Part shown: positions 1 to 9,560 of the stretch, piece after piece
How the letters are laid out: every line of letters starts with the position of its first letter
Position numbering within the stretch: position 1 is the stretch's first letter
NCBI GenBank assembly: GCA_910575245.1
Contig: CAJTEN010000003.1
Coordinates: 310,001 to 374,000, forward strand
DNA length: 64,000 nt
From: Clostridia bacterium
GTDB taxonomy: Bacteria > Bacillota > Clostridia > Lachnospirales > Lachnospiraceae
Direction of reading: 5' to 3'
Program-made: the position numbers and the translations under genes
Notes under the pieces: generated by a model
The model's input: the letters and a program-made list of their open reading frames with translations, nothing else
What the model was told of the DNA's origin: nothing
Databases searched by the model: none

Positions 1-763
1 CCATCCCGTTTTCGATCAGTTCCGAATATCCCGAAATTGCTGTCAGCGGCGTCTTGAGTTCATGCGACACATTGGCACTGAATTCCTGTCGCATATCCGC
101 ATTTCGTACTATGGCCTCATGCTGCATTCTGATCGTCTCCGCAAACGGCGCCAGCTCCTCATATACGTCTTTTCCATTTATATGCTCTATATCTGCCGTT
201 ATCTGCCCGATCGGAACCACAAGACTTGCCGTGAGACACCGTGACAGGATCAGGCACAGAACAAGCACCGCACAGACTGCCGCAGCGGCCGCAGGCAGTG
301 ACCGGTACAGAATACTCCATATGCTGTGGGATTCTCTGGCTGCCCTAAGTATATTGCCATCTGCCAGCAAAACCGTAAAATAGTAGGTATTGCGCCCCAT
401 GGTGGCAGACTGTCTGATACAGCTTCCCTCTCCATACCGGATTGCAGCTGCCACCTCAGGCCGTTCGGCATGATTGTCCATGTCTCCTACATCCGCATTG
501 CTGTCATACAGAACCTCTCCTTCCGGAGTGATGACCGTCGCACGTACCTTTTCATTCCCGTGATGATATCGGTCAATATAACCGTAATCTCCCTTTCCCG
601 GCGCTTCCGGCCTGCCGTCTGCCAGTGCATAGGCATAAATCCTCAGATCATCCATGACCTGAGCCTGAAAGATCCTGTGGAATACCGCTGCCATCAGCAT
701 CAAAGTGATTGCGATAGCCAGTGAGGACAGGAACATTAACTGTCTGTTTATCTTTTTTTTCAT
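1..763 (-). CDS. PhoR-like sensor histidine kinase, 5' part only (cut by window edge)
   Basis: About 254 residues are visible before the window edge. They show an N-terminal basic stretch and membrane helix (MKKKINRQLMFLSSLAIAIT), an extracytoplasmic sensor region, and at the far end the H-box with the phosphoacceptor histidine in the context VSHELKTPLTAISGYSEL. This is a membrane histidine kinase, the expected partner of the OmpR-family regulator just upstream. I chose the ATG at 763 because GGTGAC lies just upstream; an in-frame ATG at 775 is possible. By context (Na+/Pi transporter and pst genes in the same orientation) it probably senses phosphate, but that is inference. The catalytic ATP-binding domain is outside the window. 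Confidence 0.85.
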   Translation of the reverse strand, partial: MKKKINRQLMFLSSLAIAITLMLMAAVFHRIFQAQVMDDLRIYAYALADGRPEAPGKGDYGYIDRYHHGNEKVRATVITPEGEVLYDSNADVGDMDNHAERPEVAAAIRYGEGSCIRQSATMGRNTYYFTVLLADGNILRAARESHSIWSILYRSLPAAAAAVCAVLVLCLILSRCLTASLVVPIGQITADIEHINGKDVYEELAPFAETIRMQHEAIVRNADMRQEFSANVSHELKTPLTAISGYSELIENGM

Positions 764-788
764 GTCTGTCACCATGCTGCCGACGGCT

Positions 789-1475
789 TTATCTGTTCAC
801 ATCGTTGTTCAGGTAATAGCCCACATTGCGTACTGTCCTGATCATGCCGCCCGCTTCTCCAAGCTTCTGTCTGAGTGTCTTGATATGCATGTCCAAAGTC
901 CGGGACTCCCCCTGAAAATCGATTCCCCACACATGATTCAGTATTTCATCCCGGGTGGTCACAATTCCGGCCCGCTGCATCAACAGCTTCAGAAGTTCAT
1001 ATTCCTTGTAAGTCAGTTCGCACAGCTGATCCTCTACATACACGGTATGCCGCTCACCGTCCAGACATATTTTCCCTGTCCTCAGACATTTCTCCTCCGC
1101 CTTCTCCCCGCTTCTTCTGAGAAGTGCCTTGACCCTGGATATCAGTTCCATGATCCCGAAAGGTTTGGTGATATAATCGTCCGCCCCGATATCAAGCCCT
1201 TTTACCTTATCCAACTCCGTAGTCTTGGCTGTAACCAGAATAATCGGAATATTCCCGGTCAGTGGATCCTGCCTGATCTTCTCCGTAACATCCAGCCCGC
1301 TCTCATCCGGCAGCATAATATCCAACAGAACCAGACTTGGAATCCGTTCCCTGACCGCCTTGTAGAAATCCGCCGCACTCTCATACACAGATACGTCGTA
1401 CCCGCTGTTCTTCAGGGCAAAACTTTCTATCTCACTGATATTCCTGTCATCCTCCACAATATAAATCAAACCCAT
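789..1475 (-). CDS. OmpR/PhoB-family response regulator
   Basis: A 228-residue two-domain regulator. The N-terminal receiver domain has the acidic pocket VEDD (residues 7-10), phosphoacceptor Asp52 in LLDIML and the conserved Lys104 in ITKPFG. The C-terminal half is a winged helix of the OmpR type (TYKEYELLKLL near its start, VRNVGYYL near the end). An ATG at 1484 also exists, but the AAGAAGG site sits right against it and suits the ATG at 1475. The partner kinase begins about 25 bases after the stop, so the two are co-transcribed. Given the upstream phosphate transporters it is probably a PhoB/PhoP-type phosphate regulator; that role is inferred from context only. Confidence 0.88.
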   Translation of the reverse strand: MGLIYIVEDDRNISEIESFALKNSGYDVSVYESAADFYKAVRERIPSLVLLDIMLPDESGLDVTEKIRQDPLTGNIPIILVTAKTTELDKVKGLDIGADDYITKPFGIMELISRVKALLRRSGEKAEEKCLRTGKICLDGERHTVYVEDQLCELTYKEYELLKLLMQRAGIVTTRDEILNHVWGIDFQGESRTLDMHIKTLRQKLGEAGGMIRTVRNVGYYLNNDVNR

Positions 1476-1629
1476 ATCAAACATCCTTCTTATTGTATCT
1501 TCCTGTCCATATTATCCTATTTACCTCTACGTGGATATTGCCGGCTATGCCTGCAATATCCCTGAATGCGTAATGGAAATTTCAACTTCCAAGCTTGCGC
1601 CTTCATGTCACCCTCTTCTCAAACTTTAA

Positions 1630-3405
1630 CTACGGAAGCACATACTCCTGCAAGAATCCCTCATACAATGCCTGAACCTGTTCTCTGTTGCTGTCCCTTC
1701 TCTCCTTATTGTAACCGTGCATTTCCATGGAAGCTTCCTCCCGCACCTGCACGGTACTGACGGCAATCTGCATACAGTGTGCCGCAATTCTTTCATATCC
1801 CGTTATAATATCCGAAAGCAGAAACCCAAGCTCAATCGTACATTTGCCCTTTCTCAGACGCTTTACATGCCTTTTTCGTACCTGCGCTCCCAATTCTTCA
1901 ATCACATCCCTCAGCGCTTCTGTCTCATAGATCAAATCCGCATTTTCTTCTTGGAAAATGATACGTGAAGTCTCCACCATTCTCATAACAGCCCGCGAAA
2001 ATATCTCCAGTTCTTCCTTTGCCTTCGGTGAAAAAGACTGCTTTTTCTCCTCCATTTTACCATATGCCGCAGCGATCCCGGCCGTATGGTCCGATATTCT
2101 TTCAAAATCCCCGATACAATGCAGATATAAAGTCAATGCACGGCTGTCCTTCTCCGACAGCACTTTTCCCGTCAATTTAAGCAAATATGTCCCTATCACA
2201 TCCTCATAGCGGTCCGCATCCTTTTCCATCTGCCACACACTCTCCGCAGTCTCCTGTGCATATTCACCTGACAGGCTGATTGCTCTTCTGCAGGCTTCCT
2301 GTACCGTATCCGCCATATGGCAGATCACCTTTCTGCACTGCTCCATAGCAAGAGCCGGGTTGTTCATGAACCGGATGTCAAGTGTCTTCACATCCTCATC
2401 GATAAAACGCACCGCCTCATGCTCCGCAGTCTCCTCTTTTATCGTGAAATACGCCAGCTTCTCCAGAATACCTGAGAAAGGAAGCAGCAGACATGTTGCA
2501 AAAACGTTAAAAACCGTGTGCACTACAGCAATACCATACGGCTTCGCCACTTCATGCATAAAGTCAAAATCAACCACTGTATTCCATGTATAGAAAACTG
2601 CCATAAAGACTATGGTGCCTATCAGGTTAAAATAAAGATGGACAATCGCCGCCCTTCTTGCATTTCTTGACGTCCCCACAGACGAGAGGAGTGCTGTCAC
2701 GCAGGTACCAATATTCTGCCCCATAATAATGGGAATTGCCATACTGTAAGATACCGAACCGGTAGCACATAATGCCTGCAGAATACCTACCGAAGCCGAA
2801 GAACTCTGAATGACCGCAGTCAGAATAATACCTGCTATCATACCCGGAACCGGACTGGAAAACAACAATAATAGGTTGGTAAATTCCGGCACATCCGCCA
2901 ACGGTTTAACTGCTGCCGACATGGTATCCATACCGATCATCAATACTGCGAAACCGATCAGCACCGCAGCCGCATTTTTATATTTCTCTTTTCCCGAAAA
3001 CAGCAGGAAAATAACGCCAATTAATGCAAATATCTGGGAAAATGCGACAGGCTTCAGTAACTGCACGAAAAAACTACTGCTCTCAATCCCTGTCAGGCTT
3101 AAGATCCATGATGTGATCGTGGTTCCCACATTGGCGCCCATGATGATGCCGATCGCCTGTGATAATTTCATCATACCGGAATTGACAAATCCTACCACCA
3201 TAACGGTAGTCGCCGAGGATGACTGTATTACCGCCGTAACGACAGCTCCCAGCAAAACCGCACGCCATTTACTGTAAGTCATCTTTTCCAGGATCCGTTC
3301 CATCCGGCCTCCGCTCGCTTTGGATAACCCTTCTCCCAGCAAATGCATCCCATACAGAAACAGAGCCAATCCACCCAGCATCGTCAGCAAATCAAAGAAA
3401 TCCAT
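1630..3405 (-). CDS. Na+/phosphate cotransporter with C-terminal PhoU-like domain
   Basis: A 591-residue membrane protein of the Na/Pi cotransporter (NptA/YjbB-like) family. The two inverted repeats each carry the signature QSSSAT or QSSSAS (residues 61-67 and 200-207), the family's substrate and Na+ binding motif. Hydrophobic segments fill roughly the first 330 residues. The last 220 residues are a helical PhoU-like domain, probably regulatory. The start is the ATG at 3405, preceded by GGGAGG with about 5 bases of spacing; an upstream in-frame ATG at 3459 lacks a site. It sits between pstA and the PhoB-like regulator, where pstB and phoU are usually found. It would import phosphate using the sodium gradient. 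Confidence 0.9.
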   Translation of the reverse strand: MDFFDLLTMLGGLALFLYGMHLLGEGLSKASGGRMERILEKMTYSKWRAVLLGAVVTAVIQSSSATTVMVVGFVNSGMMKLSQAIGIIMGANVGTTITSWILSLTGIESSSFFVQLLKPVAFSQIFALIGVIFLLFSGKEKYKNAAAVLIGFAVLMIGMDTMSAAVKPLADVPEFTNLLLLFSSPVPGMIAGIILTAVIQSSSASVGILQALCATGSVSYSMAIPIIMGQNIGTCVTALLSSVGTSRNARRAAIVHLYFNLIGTIVFMAVFYTWNTVVDFDFMHEVAKPYGIAVVHTVFNVFATCLLLPFSGILEKLAYFTIKEETAEHEAVRFIDEDVKTLDIRFMNNPALAMEQCRKVICHMADTVQEACRRAISLSGEYAQETAESVWQMEKDADRYEDVIGTYLLKLTGKVLSEKDSRALTLYLHCIGDFERISDHTAGIAAAYGKMEEKKQSFSPKAKEELEIFSRAVMRMVETSRIIFQEENADLIYETEALRDVIEELGAQVRKRHVKRLRKGKCTIELGFLLSDIITGYERIAAHCMQIAVSTVQVREEASMEMHGYNKERRDSNREQVQALYEGFLQEYVLP

Positions 3406-3550
3406 AACAACCTCCCTCATCCTGGCAAGCATACCTGCACTCCACGCCTTCCCGGACATTCATTGGTATTATGGTTTGAAGTTATCATGAATTTATCCGC
3501 ATCACTATCATGTCTTTGTAAAAAAAATGTAAAAAGCAGGTAAACCGCTG

Positions 3551-4402
3551 TCATTGCTTCCACGATAAATCCCATTTACGGGCAAGCAATTTCGCCAGCA
3601 GATTAAAAAAGAAAATGATGCAAAGAAGCACTGCCGCAATCCCGAATGCCACATCGTACTGTGCCTTTGCCATACTTAAATAAAGCTGTATCGTGAGAGT
3701 ACCGCCGGGCTGCATGATTTTATATAGAAGCTCCTGTCCCGATTCAGGAAGAAAGTAACCGCTTCCCGCCGTAAGGAGCAATGCTGCGGATTCCCCCACA
3801 ATACGCCCTACAGCTAAGAGCACTCCTGTCACAATACCTGGCATGGCCGCTGGAATAAGTATCGTCCGGATCATATACCACCTGGCTGCTCCCATACCGG
3901 CCGCCGCCTCACGGTAGCTGTCTGGTACGGCTCTGAGGGCTTCCTGTGTATTCCGCGTAATAAGAGGCAGAATCATCAAAGTAAGCGTTAAGGATCCTGT
4001 TAAGACAGAAAAACCAAGTCTCAGCGTGGTCCCGAAAAATACCATTCCGAAAAGCCCAAAAACTATAGACGGTATGCCCGCCAGGGTCTCCGTTGCAAAT
4101 TCGATCAGCCGCACCCATCTGCTGCGTCCGGCATATTCATTCAGCCAGACAGCCGCACCGATTCCAACGGGCACAGCCATCACAAGTGTCAGCACCGCTA
4201 CATACAATGTATTAACGATATTCCCCGCAATTCCTACGTTTCCTTTCGCCGCACTTGATGCCGTAGCCAGGAAGGACCACCGTATGACCGACAGCCCTTT
4301 CACAAACACGTAAATAATGATTCCGGCCAGCAATACAACGGATAAAAACGCAGACAGACAGATTAAAATGAGCACAAAACTATCTTTCAGTTTCCCGGCC
4401 AT
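3551..4402 (-). CDS. pstA: Phosphate ABC transporter permease PstA
   Basis: A 283-residue inner-membrane permease with about six hydrophobic segments and the binding-protein-dependent transport EAA loop, seen as YREAAAGMGAARWYMIRTIL around the middle. It begins on the base after the pstC stop codon, so it is translated in tandem with pstC. It would form the PstC-PstA channel for periplasmic phosphate delivered by PstS. The energising ATPase PstB is not next to it: downstream are about 145 bases without a gene and then the Na+/Pi cotransporter. The family call is secure; whether the complex works depends on a pstB elsewhere. Confidence 0.93.
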   Translation of the reverse strand: MAGKLKDSFVLILICLSAFLSVVLLAGIIIYVFVKGLSVIRWSFLATASSAAKGNVGIAGNIVNTLYVAVLTLVMAVPVGIGAAVWLNEYAGRSRWVRLIEFATETLAGIPSIVFGLFGMVFFGTTLRLGFSVLTGSLTLTLMILPLITRNTQEALRAVPDSYREAAAGMGAARWYMIRTILIPAAMPGIVTGVLLAVGRIVGESAALLLTAGSGYFLPESGQELLYKIMQPGGTLTIQLYLSMAKAQYDVAFGIAAVLLCIIFFFNLLAKLLARKWDLSWKQ

Positions 4403-5359
4403 CTAACCGTCTCCCCTCCTGAGAATCGCATGCAGCAGCATATTTACCAACATGATAAAAAGAAACAATATCATTCCGACCGTAAACAGCACTTGTCTGT
4501 GCAGTCCTTCTGCATAACCCATCTCGCTGACGATCGCGGTAGTCAGGAATCTGACAGAATGAAACGGCAGGGGCAGATTGACGGAACCGCCGGAGACCAT
4601 GTTGACCGCCATAGCTTCCCCAAGCGCCCGGCCCACGCCCAGAACCACTGCCGTGACGATCCCCGGCCTCGCCGCCGGAATGGCCACCCGGAATATCGTC
4701 TGTATATGGGAAGCTCCCAACGCCATGGAAGAAGCTTTCAGCTGCTCCGGCACCGCCCGCAGAGCCGATTCACTGATACTGATCACGGTGGGCAAAATCA
4801 TGGCCGCCAATACGAAAACGGCAGAAAGCAGGTTCGCACCGCCGGTAAACTGATGCGTCTGCGACCCTTTAAAGAGCCTCTGCTCCCATCTGTACATAAC
4901 CGGATTTAAAACCATCAATCCTAAAAGTCCATAAACCACTGAAGGAATACCGGCCAGAAGCTCCACCGCGGGTCTTACTGCCGCCGCCAGCCGCTTCGGT
5001 GCTATTTCTGCCAGGAAGACTGCCGTCAGAAGCGCAACAGGCACTCCAAGCAATACCGCCAGGAAGGTACCTGTGACAGAGGACAGGATGATATAAAGAA
5101 TCCCGAAAGACGGCTCTTCCGATACAGGTTTCCACAGGGCAGAGAACAGAATCTCTTTCACCCCGATCTGCCATATTGCGGGAATACCATTTGCAATCAT
5201 ATATAAAGTGATGGAAACCACCGCAAGCAGGGAGGCAAAGGCGCATACGGTAAAAACCGCCTGTGCCGCCGCTTCCACAATACGGACACTGATCCTTGGC
5301 CTCAGGCTCTGTCCCGAAGCTTTCATTTCCTGATAAAACTGCTGCAGACTAACATCCAT
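4403..5359 (-). CDS. pstC: Phosphate ABC transporter permease PstC
   Basis: A 318-residue permease with an N-terminal cytoplasmic stretch, about six membrane helices and the EAA-type loop LKASSMALGASHIQTIFRVA. GIPSVVYGLLGL is the typical PstC/PstA family motif. The start is the ATG at 5359 with GGGAG 9 bases upstream; a TTG at 5368 is in frame but less likely. Its stop abuts the pstA start. pstS ends about 26 bases upstream, so pstS-pstC-pstA form one operon. Confidence 0.93.
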   Translation of the reverse strand: MDVSLQQFYQEMKASGQSLRPRISVRIVEAAAQAVFTVCAFASLLAVVSITLYMIANGIPAIWQIGVKEILFSALWKPVSEEPSFGILYIILSSVTGTFLAVLLGVPVALLTAVFLAEIAPKRLAAAVRPAVELLAGIPSVVYGLLGLMVLNPVMYRWEQRLFKGSQTHQFTGGANLLSAVFVLAAMILPTVISISESALRAVPEQLKASSMALGASHIQTIFRVAIPAARPGIVTAVVLGVGRALGEAMAVNMVSGGSVNLPLPFHSVRFLTTAIVSEMGYAEGLHRQVLFTVGMILFLFIMLVNMLLHAILRRGDG

Positions 5360-5385
5360 ATCTCGCAACTCCCGTTCTGATTCTT

Positions 5386-6306
5386 TCAGTCAACACTTTT
5401 AGGTACAATCAGCCCTGCCTTTCTGATCAGCTGACTGCCCTCTTCCGACCACAAATAAGCAAAAAATCTCTGCACCGAATCCTTCTGCTCATTGATTTCT
5501 CCATCTGTCACCATGATATAGGGCTGCCATAATAAGTACGCACCCGTCTCCACATTTTCCACCTCAGCCTCGATACCGTCTATAGCCAACGCACATACCG
5601 TATCGTCAAGTATCCCGAAGGAAACATACCCTATCGCACCAGGTGTGGCGGCTACTCTTGCCATTACGGCCCCTGCGGAGTCCAACTCATTGGCATAGCT
5701 GCACAGATCTCTGATGCCCAGAAGTTCTTCAAAGGTACTGCGGGTGCCGCTTCCTGCTTCTCTACCCACTGTCACGACCGGAATATCACTGCCGCCGATT
5801 TCCTGCCAGTTTCTCACACTTCCCGTGTAAAGCCCCGACAACTGCTCCACGGTCAAAGAGGGGATCTTATTTCCTCTGTCCGTGATCACTGCGATAGCGT
5901 CCATAGCCACAACATGCGCCACTGCTCCGGATGCTCTTTCCTTCTCTTTCAGGTCTCGGGACGAATTACCGATATCGGCCCGGCCTGCAAGCACTGCCTC
6001 CACTCCCGCTGATGACCCTGTAAACTGTACTGTGACCGTCATCTCCGGATATCTGTCCATGAAACTTTCCGCCGCCATATTGGCAAATTGCTCCATGGAG
6101 GTAGAGCCTGCCATAATAACCGTACTGTCTAAAGCCGCCTTATTCTCACCGCCCACAGACTCCAGTAAATCCTCAGGCGTGCCGTTTCCTCTGACACATC
6201 CGGCTGCACCTGACGATATGACAGCCGTAATAGCTGCCAGCAATAGGATACTTCTGATTCTTTGATTCATGCCAGGATTCATCCCTGCTATTTCGTTATT
6301 ATTCAC
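5386..6306 (-). CDS. pstS: Phosphate-binding lipoprotein PstS
   Basis: A 306-residue extracellular lipoprotein. A hydrophobic signal ends in the lipobox SGAAGC, so Cys37 is the lipidation site. The phosphate-site loops are clear: AGSTSMEQFA, TGSSAGVEAVL and GREAGSGTRSTFEE. It captures phosphate and passes it to PstC-PstA. The start is a GTG, supported by GGAGG seven bases upstream. The roughly 100-base gap upstream contains one TTTACA, the half-site of Gram-positive Pho boxes, but not a convincing array. Confidence 0.93.
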   Translation of the reverse strand: MNNNEIAGMNPGMNQRIRSILLLAAITAVISSGAAGCVRGNGTPEDLLESVGGENKAALDSTVIMAGSTSMEQFANMAAESFMDRYPEMTVTVQFTGSSAGVEAVLAGRADIGNSSRDLKEKERASGAVAHVVAMDAIAVITDRGNKIPSLTVEQLSGLYTGSVRNWQEIGGSDIPVVTVGREAGSGTRSTFEELLGIRDLCSYANELDSAGAVMARVAATPGAIGYVSFGILDDTVCALAIDGIEAEVENVETGAYLLWQPYIMVTDGEINEQKDSVQRFFAYLWSEEGSQLIRKAGLIVPKSVD

Positions 6307-6405
6307 ACTTGTGCCTCCATGTCTTCATTGACACAAATTCCCACTGTAAACAATAACATATTCACTATACTTTATGCATCCCGGGCTTGTCTTATATCCA
6401 CAGTT

Positions 6406-7752
6406 TCACTCGTTTCCGGCATTTCTCCTGTATAAGGTCACAGAAAGCAGATAAAGCAGCATGAAAAGAAGAAAAATAATAAACAAACTCACAAAATAAA
6501 TGCTTCTTAAATCCACCGCTGTCAATTTTTCCAATGCGCTGATAGAAAAATAAGATGAGATCACGGTCAGCACAAAGGGACAGATATATATCGTACGTAA
6601 TTCCCTGGTTATGGATCTGCCAAGTATCTCAGAATCCAATCCCATTTTTCTCAGGAGTACATAGCGTTCCCTTTCCTCCAAGGCGTCACTAAATGCTTTC
6701 ATGAGTATTGCACTGCCACCGGCCGCTGCAAACACCAGAAATATCCATATTGCGATGGCATAGGGGATCTTTATCCATCCGGTTGTGCCGCAGTCCGCAA
6801 TGATACCTGTCACCTTATACCGTTCTTTTACGGCAAATCCTGCCGTCAGCACCATCACTGCACAAAGCATCAGCATACAGGCTGTAGCATAGGTTCTATA
6901 ATTCTTCTTCATCCGCCAGGCAACATTGTTGATCCACAAAGTACGTTCTTTCCTGTAAAGAAACAGTTTGTTGTCCGCCAGGCTGCTGAATAACAATGGA
7001 ATCAGGCCGCCAAAGACCAGATAAATTCCCCAAAGCATCAGAATGGCAGACATGCAAAAAGTACCTGCCGCCTCTGCGCCACCCCTTTTAACTGACAGAT
7101 AATATCCGGCAGATAAGATCCCGATGCCAGAAACCGTTCTGTAAACCAATCCCTTCGGCCTGACCATAATCCGATCTCTGGTCATGGCCGCCGGAATCAT
7201 ATCAAACACGCTGCTTCTGACAATATTCCGATATCCTCGTACCGCGAAAACAGAATACAGCAAAAGAAATATACCCGTTGTAATAAAAAACGGCTCTGCC
7301 GCAAACTGAAACGTAAGCTCCACCTCAATGTCCGAAACGGCTCCCAATATCATCTGAAAAAGCGGCGTGGTAAGCATGCCAAAAAAGATTCCGGAAACCA
7401 GCACTGCAAGCCCCGTCATAAATATCTCTGCCATATACAGCCTGCCCACTCGTTCGTTGCTTAATCCCATAACAACATAGACCCCACTCTCTTTCTTATG
7501 CTTCGCCAGAAAAACAGTTGCGGAATACCCGATATAGAAAATCATAAAGCAGCCCAGAATAAAAACCCCCGCCTCTATTACATAATTTATCCTGCCTGTG
7601 TCCGGCTCTCCCACTGCCGAAAAGACATCCGTAAAAAGAATCGTCAAAAAATTGAAAAGAACCAGGACCGAAAAACCCAGAGACAGAAACAAAGGACTGT
7701 AATTGCGAAGATTCGTACGGAAATTCCAGAATGACATTTTCACAATATTCAT
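6406..7752 (-). CDS. BceB-like ABC transporter permease lacking the large extracellular domain
   Basis: A 448-residue FtsX/MacB-type permease with about ten predicted helices. It pairs with the ATPase upstream (4-base ATGA overlap) and the Bce-type two-component system. Classic BceB/VraG permeases are about 620-670 residues and have a roughly 200-residue extracellular domain between helices 7 and 8. Here only about 25 residues separate those helices (around KERYKVTGIIADCGTTGWIK). It probably detects or detoxifies a cell-wall-active peptide antibiotic together with its kinase. The ligand cannot be told from the sequence, and the missing domain may mean a different or simpler ligand mode. Confidence 0.85.
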   Translation of the reverse strand: MNIVKMSFWNFRTNLRNYSPLFLSLGFSVLVLFNFLTILFTDVFSAVGEPDTGRINYVIEAGVFILGCFMIFYIGYSATVFLAKHKKESGVYVVMGLSNERVGRLYMAEIFMTGLAVLVSGIFFGMLTTPLFQMILGAVSDIEVELTFQFAAEPFFITTGIFLLLYSVFAVRGYRNIVRSSVFDMIPAAMTRDRIMVRPKGLVYRTVSGIGILSAGYYLSVKRGGAEAAGTFCMSAILMLWGIYLVFGGLIPLLFSSLADNKLFLYRKERTLWINNVAWRMKKNYRTYATACMLMLCAVMVLTAGFAVKERYKVTGIIADCGTTGWIKIPYAIAIWIFLVFAAAGGSAILMKAFSDALEERERYVLLRKMGLDSEILGRSITRELRTIYICPFVLTVISSYFSISALEKLTAVDLRSIYFVSLFIIFLLFMLLYLLSVTLYRRNAGNE

Positions 7753-8510
7753 ATAAAGTTCCCTCTCATAGATGTCTGCACCTCCATTATGCGGTCATAA
7801 AACTCCTTTCTGTCACTCCCCCTGCTTAGTCTGCACTTCATCGCGCCGTCATTGAGAAAATAAACGTCTTTAGCCCAGGAAGCAGCATAAGAATCATGCG
7901 TCACCATGAAAATCGTCGCCCGGCGCCTGTCATTCATCATCTTAAAACAGGTTAAAAGCTCCTTCCCCGACTTAGAGTCCAGCGCCCCTGTGGGTTCATC
8001 CGCAAAAAGAATCTCCGGCCCCGTAACCAATGCACGGCAGGCGGCGCCTTTCTGCTTCTGTCCTCCCGACAGCTGACAAGGATATTTATCCAGTTGTGCC
8101 GACAGCCCAAACAAACGTCCATATTCCTCCGTCCGCCGAATGCACTCTGCCGCCGAAACACCCTTCAACGCCAGCGGCAGCGCAATATTATCCTGCAAAG
8201 TCATCGTATCCAGCAGATTATAGTCCTGAAAGACATAACTGATTGTGTTTCGCCTCAGTTCGGATAATTTATCTCCTGAAAGACCAGCGATATTCCTCCC
8301 GTTCAGGATGATCTGTCCCTGTGTAGGCTTATCAATGAATGACAGAATGTTAAGCAGTGTTGTCTTACCGGATCCGCTGGGTCCCATGACAGCAATGAAA
8401 TCATTTTCCGCGATAACAAGGTCAATCCCCCTGAGTGCCCGTGTACAAACCCCTCTCGCACCATAATCCTTTATAAGGTTTCTGATCTCAAGAATAACCC
8501 GCTCCTTCAT
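7749..8510 (-). CDS. ABC transporter ATPase, BceA/LolD type
   Basis: A 253-residue ATP-binding subunit with Walker A GPSGSGKTT, Q-loop VFQDYNLL, signature LSGGQKQK, Walker B ILFADEPTGALDS and H-loop VTHD. The sequence after the signature (KGAACRAL instead of the usual RVAIARAL) is mildly divergent. It energises the permease whose start codon overlaps its stop by 4 bases. The kinase ends 78 bases upstream, giving the order regulator, kinase, ATPase, permease, which is the canonical Bce/Psd peptide-antibiotic module. It is not PstB, which has a different Q-loop and signature context. Confidence 0.92.
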   Translation of the reverse strand: MKERVILEIRNLIKDYGARGVCTRALRGIDLVIAENDFIAVMGPSGSGKTTLLNILSFIDKPTQGQIILNGRNIAGLSGDKLSELRRNTISYVFQDYNLLDTMTLQDNIALPLALKGVSAAECIRRTEEYGRLFGLSAQLDKYPCQLSGGQKQKGAACRALVTGPEILFADEPTGALDSKSGKELLTCFKMMNDRRRATIFMVTHDSYAASWAKDVYFLNDGAMKCRLSRGSDRKEFYDRIMEVQTSMRGNFI

Positions 8511-8588
8511 AGAACCCGTGCTCCCGCCGCTCTGAAACGTACCGTCTGCACCTGTCTCCCATCACTCCCGCACCAAACCGGACTGCCT

Positions 8589-9560
8589 TCACCTGTCTGC
8601 TGGCAGCGCAATCGTAAATCGTGTGTATTGTCCATAAGTACTCTCCACCTGTATGTCATGTCCAAGTTTGTCTAAAATAAGGGATACCATATACAATCCC
8701 ATTCCCGTAGATTTATATCTGCCATTATGATAGTTGATCCCTGTATAGCCCTTCTCAAAAATTCTACGCAGATCCTTTTCACAAATTCCGTCTCCATTAT
8801 CTTCCATATACAGCAGTACCTGTGCTTCCTCCCGACAGCTCCATATTTTAATAACCGGCTCATCATTACAATATTTTACGGCATTATCAATCAACTGATC
8901 CAGTACATAGACAAGCCACGACTTATCCGTATGAACTGCCATATCCTCCACCTGTATGTCAAGCCTGATCTGTCTTCTGATCAGGAAAAACTGGTTATTG
9001 CGCAGAGATGTCCTTACACATTCCACAAGCTCCACCCTGCCTATTTGCAGATCGAAGAGACTGCTCTGCAGTTTACAGCCAAGCAGTGCGGATTTCAGCT
9101 GCAGATTGATACTCTCTACCTGTTCCTGCAGTTCCCGCTTCTCCTCTGTATCCTCCATCTTTTCCACCAGAAGCATCGCCGCCGCTAAAGGTGTCTTGAC
9201 CTCATGGCACCACTTGGCAATATAATCCTGCAGTTCACAGTTTCGTTCAAACTGCTCACAGAACTTCTCCTCAAGAATGGAAAGATCATGCCGGATAATA
9301 TCCATATTTTCCATGTTCTTACATTCCTGCCATATCATATATTCCCCGGCAAGGAGGTTTTGCTTCTCCCGCTGCAGTGTTCTGTATCGCATGTATTTTC
9401 CGGCTATGAGCATAGCCAGACATACCGCTATCAGAACATCCAGATAGATCAGATACGCCAGTTCCACCTGCGGAAGCAGAAAAAGAAAATACAGATTATA
9501 CGATAAACATAAAAGGGCACAGCCCAATAGCCATGTCCCGTTCTTTTTGAAAAAATTCAT
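8589..9560 (-). CDS. BceS-like intramembrane-sensing histidine kinase
   Basis: A 323-residue kinase with two closely spaced N-terminal helices (about residues 10-55) and almost no extracellular loop, the mark of intramembrane-sensing kinases that need their ABC transporter as sensor. The H-box is WCHEVKTPLAAAML. The catalytic domain has N-box DQLIDNAVKYC, G1 EDNGDGI and G2 GMGLYM. It starts with an ATG that overlaps the response regulator stop by 4 bases. Confidence 0.9.
   Translation of the reverse strand: MNFFKKNGTWLLGCALLCLSYNLYFLFLLPQVELAYLIYLDVLIAVCLAMLIAGKYMRYRTLQREKQNLLAGEYMIWQECKNMENMDIIRHDLSILEEKFCEQFERNCELQDYIAKWCHEVKTPLAAAMLLVEKMEDTEEKRELQEQVESINLQLKSALLGCKLQSSLFDLQIGRVELVECVRTSLRNNQFFLIRRQIRLDIQVEDMAVHTDKSWLVYVLDQLIDNAVKYCNDEPVIKIWSCREEAQVLLYMEDNGDGICEKDLRRIFEKGYTGINYHNGRYKSTGMGLYMVSLILDKLGHDIQVESTYGQYTRFTIALPADR

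Noticed and set aside
705-1565. 286-codon plus-strand open frame opposite the PhoB-like regulator
   Set aside because: Exact antisense of a clear response regulator, with His/Leu/Pro-rich composition and no ribosome site.
6307-6405. Pho box upstream of pstS
   Set aside because: Only one TTTACA half-site is visible; a Pho box needs several spaced repeats, so the call is not supportable.
7749-8510. ABC ATPase considered as the missing PstB
   Set aside because: Signature, size and operon partners place it with BceA/LolD-type exporters; it is in a different operon from pstSCA.
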